Shown piece by piece: positions 1 through 6,636 of a DNA stretch of 9,777 bases; the first letter of the stretch is position 1, and each line of letters opens with the position of its first letter. Source of the stretch: an uncultured Magnetococcales bacterium (GTDB lineage: Bacteria; Pseudomonadota; Magnetococcia; Magnetococcales; Magnetaquicoccaceae); NCBI GenBank assembly GCA_903913345.1, contig CAIWLA010000271.1, positions 1-9,777 of the forward strand, given 5' to 3'. A model generated the notes under the pieces. It saw only the letters and a list, made by a program, of their open reading frames with translations, did not search any database and was not told the origin of the DNA. A program made the position numbers and the translations under genes.

Positions 1-101
1 CTGGAATGGGGCAAAAATTTCCAACAAAAACCAGCGGGAGGTCCATGCCGGTGATCTGAGTCGGAGGATGTCTGCTGGACAGCGTCGAGGCGGCAGAAAG
101 A
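1..101. other. Left-edge segment without a supported gene; possible decayed upstream coding sequence
   Basis: No ORF with a convincing start lies here. Frame 2 is open from the window edge to about position 172 and frame 3 is open from 60 into the ORF starting at 102. Joining frame 2 to frame 3 near 68-76 would give a plausible charged, helical stretch leading into the protein that starts at 102. That suggests the true gene may begin before the window and carry a frameshift here, but the segment is too short to decide. A GGAGG at 63-67 sits directly before an ATG at 68, whose ORF closes after about 34 codons and looks non-coding. I see no terminator or clear promoter. Confidence 0.25.
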
Positions 102-434
102 ATGGAGGAACAGATCATTCACACCCTGTTGCTGGCCGCAGTCAAAACAGACAGCGTGGATGGCTTGCGTAAACTGTTGCGACAACTGACCGCATGGCAG
201 AAGAGAGAATCGGGCAATCGGGTGCGATTGGGTCAATGGGTGACACACATTCTGCAAACCAACCGGGAAGAACAACTCCGTGATGCGATGACCCTCAATC
301 TGGTCTCCCTCGGTTGGCACGCAGAGGAAATCCATACGATGACTGGTTTTTCCGTGCAACTGGACACCCGCAATGCACGGATCTACCAGACCTGTTTTAA
401 TTTCTCGGGTACCCGTTCTGGATGCCTTTTGTGA
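102..434 (+). CDS. Hypothetical helical protein, N-terminal part of a probable frameshifted gene
   Basis: I do not recognise this 110-residue ORF. It is rich in Leu, Ala, Arg and Glu, predicted mostly alpha-helical, with no signal peptide or membrane segment, so it is probably cytoplasmic. The last residues, after about position 400 (Phe-Ser-Gly-Thr-Arg-Ser-Gly-Cys), look unlike the rest and resemble out-of-frame translation. The next ORF (373-870) is open in the +1 frame from 343 and reads naturally from about 400 onward. Dropping one base in the T-rich tract TTTTAATTT at 395-403 would fuse the two into a protein of about 255 residues. No good Shine-Dalgarno precedes the ATG at 102, and the frame is open back to position 60, so the start is uncertain. 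It could instead be a genuine short gene. Confidence 0.45.
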   Translation: MEEQIIHTLLLAAVKTDSVDGLRKLLRQLTAWQKRESGNRVRLGQWVTHILQTNREEQLRDAMTLNLVSLGWHAEEIHTMTGFSVQLDTRNARIYQTCFNFSGTRSGCLL

Positions 435-870
435 TCTGTTTGATCTTTCCCCACGCGTCCAGTGGCGGGAAGCGTTGAGAATCCAGGCTTTGCCACTGAT
501 CCCAGAGAGAATCACGCTGATTGACCCCCCATTGTGGCAAAAGACGGAGGCAGCCTTTGCCCGTGGCAATCCCAGTGACGCGGAGCACTGGACCGCCGCC
601 GCGTTGATCATGCTGGATCTCTGGTTGTGGTTGGGATTCGAGACGACGGCATGGGCAAAAAGCCCTTTCGCGGCACTGGTTCAGTTGACTCAGGCGTTGG
701 AACATCCTGCTCTCCGGGTGGCACATTGCCTCAGGGATATCATGATGGGCAACGAATTCCGGTTGCAAGACCTGGATGCCATGATACATTCGCCCAAACC
801 GGAATATGAAAGGCTGTTTCAGGAGGCATTCCGGGTTGATTCTCCAACAAAAAAAGGTAAAATAAAATGA
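373..870 (+). CDS. Hypothetical helical protein, C-terminal part of a probable frameshifted gene; coupled to the S8 peptidase
   Basis: Unrecognised ORF of 165 residues from its first ATG. It is Trp- and Leu-rich in the middle (a run around LMLDLWLWLGFE) and looks helical and soluble, ending in a basic tail (PTKKGKIK). The ATG at 373 has no ribosome-binding site and lies inside the preceding ORF. The frame is already open from 343, which favours continuation of the 102-434 ORF by a frameshift (mutation, sequencing error or recoding) over independent initiation. Its TGA stop overlaps the ATG of the subtilase as ATGA, so the two are almost certainly cotranscribed and translationally coupled. The position suggests a role linked to the peptidase, such as sensor, adaptor or substrate, but no motif shows this. 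Confidence 0.5.
   Translation: MHGSTRPVLISRVPVLDAFCDLFDLSPRVQWREALRIQALPLIPERITLIDPPLWQKTEAAFARGNPSDAEHWTAAALIMLDLWLWLGFETTAWAKSPFAALVQLTQALEHPALRVAHCLRDIMMGNEFRLQDLDAMIHSPKPEYERLFQEAFRVDSPTKKGKIK
853..857 (+). promoter_or_regulatory. Ribosome-binding site of the S8 peptidase gene
   Basis: AAAGG lies nine bases before the ATG at 867, inside the end of the upstream ORF and in an A-rich stretch favourable for initiation. It supports the 867 start and, with the ATGA overlap, translational coupling. Confidence 0.6.
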
Positions 871-2408
871 ATACAACGGTCTCCTCCAATAAAAACCTGA
901 TGGAGCAAGTAAGACGTATCCTGGATGAAGCCAAGGAAGCCAGCATTGATGTCATCATCAAAATGGAATTCCAGCGCACTCAGGCCGAGGCGTTGACCAA
1001 AGCCGCCGGGGATGCCCTGGCAGCGCGCCGCATGGCCTTGAGTTCCCGTGATTTGTTGCCCTTTTCCTTTTCCAGGTCCGTTGCCAACCGTCTGGCTCTG
1101 AAAGCCGGAGCCGTGACCGCGCAGGCACGCAAGAGGCTGGCGACTGCGGAAACCATAGCCTTGGCGCAGATTAAAAAATACGGTCTCACCTCCCTGGAAC
1201 CCTTGTTGAGTAATGATATTGTCCGCCAGGTTCTGGACAAGATGGCCCCAGCCTCCCAAACCCATGGCCAGAAGGAATGGAGACCACGGCAATTCTGGAC
1301 CTCACGTTCCATGCCGTTAAGCATGACCAGGGATGAGTTGAACAAATTGTCCAGGGAGATGCCGAACATCAAGTCGGTGCATCTCAATCGGACCCTCAAC
1401 ATTCCCACCCTGGTGGAAACCAAGGTGCTGGAGATGGAAACCAATAACATTCTCTCTGCCACCTGGGGCCTGGAAAAAATCAGGGCACTGGCGGCCTGGG
1501 GTGCGCACGGGGCCTATGGGGAAGGGATCCTCATCGGCTTGCTGGATACAGGAGTGGACGACTCCCATCCAGACCTGGTGGATAAAGTGTCGTTTTGGGC
1601 AGAGTTTGACTCCCTTGGCCAACCGGTGCAAGGGTCCAAACCCCATGATTCCGACCAGCACGGCACCCACTGCGCGGGCACCCTGGTGGGCGGTAAACAC
1701 TCCGGTCGTTATATCGGCATTGCCCCCAAAGCCAAACTGGCGGCCGGATTGGTTCTGAATGGCAAAAAGGGTGGCACGGATGCCCAGGTGCTGGCCGGTA
1801 TTGACTGGGCCGTGGAACAAAGGGTGGACATTATCAGCATGTCCCTGGGCGGTCTGGTGATCGACGTGGAAACCCCACCCACCTATACGGATGCCATTCT
1901 GAGTTGTATGGAAGCCGGCATTCCCCTGGTCGCCGCCATCGGCAACGAGGGGCATCAAACCTCTGGATTGCCCGGTAATGATCCCTTGGCATTCAGCGTG
2001 GGGGCCACGGATCCATCGGATCGGATCGCGGGATTTTCCGGTGGACGCACCCAGATCATCCGGGAAAGTGATGTGTTTCCTCCAGATCGGTTGCCCATGT
2101 CCTACTCCAAGCCGGACGTATCCGCCCCCGGAGTGGGCATTCATTCCAGTGTGCCCGGTGGCGAGTGGAAGGTATTCAGCGGCACATCCATGGCCACGCC
2201 CCATGTAGCGGGGGCCATGGCCCTCCTGTTGAGTGCCACGAACATCAAAGGTGGAATAGACGGATATGAAAAGGCTTTCCTGATCCAGAATCTCATGACC
2301 AGCTCCGTGGAAGAGCTGGGAGAATCGGGTCAGGATCATCGCTATGGCTTTGGTCGCGTGGACATATTACGGGCTATTGATTTTGCGCACAATCTCGGTT
2401 ACAAGTGA
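867..2408 (+). CDS. Subtilisin-family (S8) serine peptidase, probably intracellular, with N-terminal I9-like prodomain
   Basis: A 513-residue serine endopeptidase. The catalytic triad is complete and in subtilase order: Asp227 in GLLDTGVDDSHPD, His265 in HGTHCAG, and Ser441 in SGTSMATPHVAGA. Asn360 in AAIGNEG is the expected oxyanion-hole residue. The N-terminus is polar and charged with no Sec signal, so the enzyme should stay in the cytoplasm. Residues 1-200 precede the catalytic domain. A beta-strand-like segment at 27-36 and the block SMPLSMTRDELNKLSRE with its continuation to about 178 (ending near VHLNRTL) have the strand-helix-strand pattern of inhibitor I9/subtilisin propeptides. The two are separated by roughly 100 mostly helical residues, longer than a typical I9 prodomain. 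The gene overlaps the upstream ORF by four bases and is followed after three bases by a stand-alone I9-like gene, indicating one operon. Family and triad are certain. The substrate and the location are inferred. Confidence 0.95.
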   Translation: MNTTVSSNKNLMEQVRRILDEAKEASIDVIIKMEFQRTQAEALTKAAGDALAARRMALSSRDLLPFSFSRSVANRLALKAGAVTAQARKRLATAETIALAQIKKYGLTSLEPLLSNDIVRQVLDKMAPASQTHGQKEWRPRQFWTSRSMPLSMTRDELNKLSREMPNIKSVHLNRTLNIPTLVETKVLEMETNNILSATWGLEKIRALAAWGAHGAYGEGILIGLLDTGVDDSHPDLVDKVSFWAEFDSLGQPVQGSKPHDSDQHGTHCAGTLVGGKHSGRYIGIAPKAKLAAGLVLNGKKGGTDAQVLAGIDWAVEQRVDIISMSLGGLVIDVETPPTYTDAILSCMEAGIPLVAAIGNEGHQTSGLPGNDPLAFSVGATDPSDRIAGFSGGRTQIIRESDVFPPDRLPMSYSKPDVSAPGVGIHSSVPGGEWKVFSGTSMATPHVAGAMALLLSATNIKGGIDGYEKAFLIQNLMTSSVEELGESGQDHRYGFGRVDILRAIDFAHNLGYK

Positions 2409-2411
2409 TCC

Positions 2412-2756
2412 ATGAACAACACCTACTGCGATCCCGCTCTCGCGGCATGGCTGCGCGATGAGGGCGATGACATCCGCGAAGTGATCGTTGAGGCCCATCT
2501 CCCCCAGAGGCAAATTCTTATGCGCCTGGGGGAGAAAGGCCGCATGGTCCCTGATCGGATGGTCTCGGCCTCTCCACCGGCAGAACGGGTGCGCCTGTTG
2601 GAAGAACTCAATCACTTTCTGGCTGGTCAGATGCATCTGACCACCACCGTTCTCAAGGCCGCCGGGGCCATTGCGGTGCGGGCCTCCGGGGAGGATGTGC
2701 GGCATATCCTGGAACATCCCATGGTCAAAGCCATCCGTCCCAACCGAAAATTATAG
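2412..2756 (+). CDS. Stand-alone subtilisin propeptide / inhibitor I9-like protein
   Basis: A 114-residue protein starting three bases after the peptidase stop. Its segments fit the I9 fold order: strand IREVIVEAHL (residues 21-30), helix AERVRLLEELNHFLAG (57-72), strand AIAVRAS (86-92), helix GEDVRHILEHP (93-103), strand MVKAIRPNRKL (104-114). The final 29 residues align by eye with residues 149-178 of the neighbouring peptidase's own prodomain, sharing the helix-then-VK(A/S)(I/V)xxNRxL ending. Its strand 1 also resembles residues 27-37 of the peptidase. The protein stops exactly where a propeptide would join its protease. In known subtilisin propeptides and free I9 inhibitors this tail occupies the active-site cleft. 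I infer a tight-binding inhibitor or folding chaperone acting in trans on the upstream peptidase. The Shine-Dalgarno is weak, so translation probably depends on coupling. The fold call is by eye and not by profile search. Confidence 0.7.
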   Translation: MNNTYCDPALAAWLRDEGDDIREVIVEAHLPQRQILMRLGEKGRMVPDRMVSASPPAERVRLLEELNHFLAGQMHLTTTVLKAAGAIAVRASGEDVRHILEHPMVKAIRPNRKL

Positions 2757-2839
2757 ACCATCGACACCCCTTATCCACCGGCATCCGTTCATCTCCCGGT
2801 TTCTTGCCTTTGCCAGCCAGTCGGAATAGCGAGGGATGA
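2757..2839. other. Intergenic gap between the protease module and sbcC
   Basis: 83 bases without an ORF. I see no stem followed by a T run that would be an intrinsic terminator, and no convincing -35/-10 pair. Read-through from the protease genes into sbcC therefore cannot be excluded. The 3' end carries the GAGGG ribosome-binding sequence for sbcC. Confidence 0.4.
2831..2835 (+). promoter_or_regulatory. Ribosome-binding site of sbcC
   Basis: GAGGG lies four bases before the ATG at 2840. The ATG at 2836 is out of frame with the long ORF, so 2840 is the supported start. Translation from it gives the expected RIxFKNLNSLVGEW N-terminus of SbcC proteins. Confidence 0.5.
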
Positions 2840-5800
2840 ATGCGCATATTACAAATACGGTTTAAAAACCTGAATTCACTGGTCGGTGAATGGCAGATTG
2901 ATCTGACCCATCCCCGTTTTGTCTCTGATGGCATCTTCGCCATCGTCGGACCAACGGGTGCGGGCAAGACAACCCTCCTCGATGCCCTCTGTCTGGCCCT
3001 CTACGGACGTACCCCCCGATTGAACGCCGTCACCAAAAGCAGCAATGAAATTCTCTCTCGACGCACCGGCGACTGTTTTGCCGAGGTCACCTTTGCCACC
3101 CAGGCCGGGCGTTTCCGGTGCCACTGGAGCCAACACAGGGCACGTCAAAAGCCGGATGGGGAGCTGCAACAGCCCAAACATGAACTGGTCGATGCCGATA
3201 CCGGACAGATCCTCGACACCAAAATTCAGGGTGTCGCCGAAAAGGTGGAGGCCATCACGGGGATGGATTTTGACCGGTTCACCCGCTCCATGCTCCTGGC
3301 CCAGGGGGAGTTTGCCGCCTTTTTGCAGGCCGCACCCAGGGATCGGGCCGAAATACTGGAGCAAATAACCGGCACCCGCATCTACAGCCAGATCTCCATG
3401 CGCGTCCATGAACGTTGGGTCGAGGAGGGCAAAAGACGCGATCTGCTGATCGCCGAACTGGCCGGTCTGCCACTGCTCAGCGCGGAAGAGGAGGCGCAAC
3501 GGCGCACCAGACTGGCACAAACCATTCTCCAGGAGGGGGAATGCACCCGGCAGATTGCCCAGTACCGTCTGGCAATGGTCTGGCTGAACGGCATGGCCGG
3601 ACTGAAGCAGGCGTTGCAGGAGATGGAAGCAGAGCATCAGGCGTGGCAGGTGCGCCAGGAGGTCTTTGCCCCCGCCCGCGCCCGACTGCAACGGGCCATC
3701 CGGGCACTGGAACTGGCGGGCGACCATGCCGGACTGACTGCCTTGCGCCACGCCCAGGAGCGAGACCATCGTGACCACGATCACGGTCTGACCGAACAGC
3801 CCACTCATGCGGCCGCCGTCCAGCGGGCAACGGCATCCCTGCAACAGGCCAACGCCCTGCGGGAGCAGCAGAAAGAGGCCCAAAAGGCGGCGGCTCCCCT
3901 CCTCCAGCAGGTACGCACCCTGGATCTGCAATGGCGCGAACGGGAGCCCCCCCTCCAGGCCGCAGATCAGGCCGTTGCCGAACGGGAAAAGACCCTGGGC
4001 ACGCTGCGCCTCCAACAAAATGCCGCCGACAAGGCGTTGGCACAAACCACAAAGAGTCTCGACGAACTCACGCAAAAGCGGACCGAGACCCAGGCGGACG
4101 AAGCCCTGGTGGCCCACCTGACCGCCATTCTCAGCCGGTTTGAGGCGGTCAAAACGGTCCATGCCCAGCACCACAGCCATCGTGAAGCGGTCAACGCGGC
4201 CAGAAACCAGGTCACCCAGGCCACCCGGATCTGGCAGAAAAACAGTGCCCATCAGGCTGCCCGCCAACAGGATTTTGCGACCATCCAGGGAGAATATGCG
4301 CAGGCACAAACGACCATCCAGGCCATTCTGGGCGAGGGCGATTTGACCGACTGGCATCACCGCCTGTCGGCCTTGCAGGCCAGAAAAACCGGACTCCACC
4401 AGATCAGCGCGGCGGTCCAACTCCAGGCCGAGTCCAGGCAACAATGGAGCGAATGGAGCCATCGCCAGGAGAGCCTCCAGGCCGAACAGACCGCCCTCGC
4501 CGCCGCGCTCCAGGGGCAACGGACGCGACAGACCGCCCTGGAGCAGGAGAGGGAACGGTTGGAGAGAGAACTGGCCCTCCTCCACAAAATCCAGGCGTTC
4601 GAGGAGGCCCGGCATCATCTCCAGGATGGGGAACCCTGCCCCTTGTGCGGGGCCGAGGTCCATCCCTTCGCCATCGGCAATCTTCCCATTCCCGATGCGA
4701 CCGCCCACACCCTGGAGACCATCCGGGCAGAGCTGCAAACGGCCAGTGAGGCGATTGCCCATATCCGGGTCAAACAGGGGGAGGTGACCAAAGATCGGGA
4801 ACATCTGACCCTCCGTCAGCAGGAGTGTAGCGACCGGATAACGGCCACCGAGACCCAGATCACCCAAGGCTGCCAGACCCTCTCCCTGGAGGCGTCCCGC
4901 CCCCGGTTGGCGGCGGCATTGTCGCCTCTGCAGGCCGAGAATGAGGCCGAACTGGACCGGGTGACGGCGGCGGTACAAGCGGCGGAAAAGTTGGAAAAAA
5001 CCGTGGGTTCATTGCGCAAATCACTGGAAAATAACCGGGAGTTGCTCGCGGTGTCGGAACGCACGGTGCAGGAGTCCGCCCAGAAAAAGGCCCTCGACGA
5101 ACAGTCACTCGAACGGGTCAGCGCAGAGGCCAGAGGGCTGGAGGCCCGACTCCAGCAGGTATTGGGCGAGGCACAGCAGGCGGTCTCCGGCTACGGGATT
5201 CAAACCGTATCGGTGGATCTTCTGGATCGGGTGGGTGCCGAGTTGACCGCCCGGCGGAGTCAGTGGCTGGCGCGGCAGCAGGAGAGTCAACGTCTGGAAC
5301 AACAGATCACCACTCTCACGATGCAAAAAGCGCATCGACAGGAGCAGATTCAAGCCTCTGAAACCGAGTTGCTGAGGCAAAAAATCCTGCGGGGCAACCT
5401 GCAACGCGAGCGGGATGCCCTGCGCCAGGAACGCCACCAACTGTTTGGTGATCGCCATCCTGACCAGGAGGCGCATCGTCTCGCCATGGCGGTGGAGGCG
5501 GCAGAAACAGGGGTCGAGGTGGCCCAGCAGACCGTCCTGGCGGCCTCCCAGGCACTCGACCGGCTGAACGACCGACTGGCCACACTGGAGCAGGCGTTGC
5601 GTGACCGGTCCGAACCATTGCACAGGGCAGAAGAGACCTTTCTGGTCCGCCTGCCGGGGTTGGGCTTTGCGGATGAGGCAGACTATCTGGCCGCCTCTCT
5701 GCCCGAAGAAGAGCGGACCATTCTGCTCCAGCAGGCAGAGCGGTTGACAAACGAACAGACCGAATGGACCGCCAGAAAACGGGACAGAGAGATGCAGTTG

Positions 5801-6532
5801 GCAAGTGAACAGGAAAAGCGGGTCACGGACCAATCCCGTGGGGAACTCGACGAGGCAATGACCCTTCTGGTGGCCGAGCAGAACCATCTGCAACAGGAGA
5901 TGGGGGCCATTCGGCAAACGCTGACCGCCAATGACCGGCTGCAAGAGAGGCTAAAAGAGCAAACCAACGCCCTGGAGGCGCAACGGCGGGAGTTTATCCG
6001 CTGGGATGGATTGCGCGAACTGATCGGCTCGGCCGATGGCAAAAAATATCGCAACTTTGCCCAGGGGCTGACCTTTGAGGTGATGATCGGCCATGCCAAC
6101 CGGCAATTAATGAAACTGTCAGACCGCTACCTCCTGATTCGGGATCCTCTGCAACCCCTGGATCTCAATGTGATGGACAACTATCAGGCCGGAGAGATTC
6201 GCTCGACCAAAAATCTGTCAGGCGGTGAAAGTTTTATCGTCAGCCTGTCGCTGGCCCTGGGGCTGTCCCACATGGCCAGCCGGCAGGTACGGGTCGATTC
6301 CCTCTTTTTGGACGAGGGCTTTGGCACCCTGGATGAGGAGTCGCTGGAGACGGCACTCGAAACCCTTTCGGGGTTGCACCAGGAGGGTAAACTGATCGGC
6401 ATCATTTCGCACATTCCGGCCCTCAAGGAACGCATCCAGGCCCAGATACAGGTCATTCCGCAGGCGGGCGGCACCAGCATACTCAGTGGACCGGGATGCG
6501 GGAGGAGCGGGATCAAAGCGGAAAAAGGCTGA
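2840..6532 (+). CDS. sbcC: SbcC (Rad50-like) exonuclease subunit, SMC-type ATPase
   Basis: A 1230-residue ATPase subunit of the SbcCD nuclease, which opens hairpins and processes double-strand breaks and protein-blocked DNA ends. The N-terminal ABC half-domain carries Walker A GPTGAGKTT at residues 37-45 and the Q-loop region LLAQGEFAAFL near 155. Two long Gln/Ala/Glu/Leu-rich coiled-coil arms flank the zinc hook CPLC (Cys600, Cys603), which sits almost exactly mid-protein. The C-terminal half-domain has the ABC signature LSGGE at 1126-1130, Walker B ending in Asp1158-Glu1159, and the D-loop GFGTLD. Every ATPase element is intact. At 1230 residues it is longer than E. coli SbcC (1048), the excess being in the coils. 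The nuclease partner sbcD, usually adjacent upstream, is not here; the preceding gene is the I9-like protein. Family assignment is firm. Confidence 0.96.
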   Translation: MRILQIRFKNLNSLVGEWQIDLTHPRFVSDGIFAIVGPTGAGKTTLLDALCLALYGRTPRLNAVTKSSNEILSRRTGDCFAEVTFATQAGRFRCHWSQHRARQKPDGELQQPKHELVDADTGQILDTKIQGVAEKVEAITGMDFDRFTRSMLLAQGEFAAFLQAAPRDRAEILEQITGTRIYSQISMRVHERWVEEGKRRDLLIAELAGLPLLSAEEEAQRRTRLAQTILQEGECTRQIAQYRLAMVWLNGMAGLKQALQEMEAEHQAWQVRQEVFAPARARLQRAIRALELAGDHAGLTALRHAQERDHRDHDHGLTEQPTHAAAVQRATASLQQANALREQQKEAQKAAAPLLQQVRTLDLQWREREPPLQAADQAVAEREKTLGTLRLQQNAADKALAQTTKSLDELTQKRTETQADEALVAHLTAILSRFEAVKTVHAQHHSHREAVNAARNQVTQATRIWQKNSAHQAARQQDFATIQGEYAQAQTTIQAILGEGDLTDWHHRLSALQARKTGLHQISAAVQLQAESRQQWSEWSHRQESLQAEQTALAAALQGQRTRQTALEQERERLERELALLHKIQAFEEARHHLQDGEPCPLCGAEVHPFAIGNLPIPDATAHTLETIRAELQTASEAIAHIRVKQGEVTKDREHLTLRQQECSDRITATETQITQGCQTLSLEASRPRLAAALSPLQAENEAELDRVTAAVQAAEKLEKTVGSLRKSLENNRELLAVSERTVQESAQKKALDEQSLERVSAEARGLEARLQQVLGEAQQAVSGYGIQTVSVDLLDRVGAELTARRSQWLARQQESQRLEQQITTLTMQKAHRQEQIQASETELLRQKILRGNLQRERDALRQERHQLFGDRHPDQEAHRLAMAVEAAETGVEVAQQTVLAASQALDRLNDRLATLEQALRDRSEPLHRAEETFLVRLPGLGFADEADYLAASLPEEERTILLQQAERLTNEQTEWTARKRDREMQLASEQEKRVTDQSRGELDEAMTLLVAEQNHLQQEMGAIRQTLTANDRLQERLKEQTNALEAQRREFIRWDGLRELIGSADGKKYRNFAQGLTFEVMIGHANRQLMKLSDRYLLIRDPLQPLDLNVMDNYQAGEIRSTKNLSGGESFIVSLSLALGLSHMASRQVRVDSLFLDEGFGTLDEESLETALETLSGLHQEGKLIGIISHIPALKERIQAQIQVIPQAGGTSILSGPGCGRSGIKAEKG

Positions 6533-6587
6533 TCCGACCTTCCCCACAACCTGGGAACGGGAATTGCATTCACGCCACTCATCACTA

Positions 6588-6601
6588 TGGCAGCGATGCC
6601 A
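6588..6601 (+). other. Small perfect hairpin with GCGA (GNRA-type) loop in the sbcC-pilQ gap
   Basis: TGGCA-GCGA-TGCCA forms a five-pair stem closed by a GNRA tetraloop, within the 104-base gap between the sbcC stop and the pilQ start. No T run follows, so it is not an intrinsic terminator. It might be an mRNA processing or stability element of the pilQ leader, or chance. Confidence 0.25.
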
Positions 6602-6623
6602 GGCTCCCAAGCCAATACGCTCA

Positions 6624-6635
6624 GGATGGGGAAGA
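6624..6635 (+). promoter_or_regulatory. Purine-rich ribosome-binding region of pilQ
   Basis: GGATGGGGAAGA directly precedes the ATG at 6637. It is the only purine-rich stretch before a plausible start in this frame. It favours 6637 over an upstream ATG at 6496, which lies inside the sbcC coding sequence, and over the later ATG at 6742. Confidence 0.45.
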
Positions 6636-6636
6636 G

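Noticed and set aside
1317..2339. A 340-codon open frame on the - strand opposite the S8 peptidase
   Set aside because: The + frame has the complete subtilase triad. The antisense product is Gly/His-rich with no domain.
2757..2839. Sigma-70-like promoter or intrinsic terminator before sbcC
   Set aside because: The best -35/-10 pair (TTGCCT and AATAGC) has poor boxes and 15-base spacing, and no stem with a following T run exists.
2876..4978. A 700-codon open frame on the - strand within sbcC
   Set aside because: It is a shadow of the intact sbcC coding frame in GC-rich DNA. Its translation is low-complexity Gly/Leu/Arg-rich with no motifs, whereas the + frame has every ABC-ATPase motif.
6496..6636. 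Upstream extension of pilQ to the ATG at 6496
   Set aside because: It would overlap the sbcC coding end by 37 bases. It has no fitting ribosome-binding site and would bury the export segment more than 80 residues into the protein.
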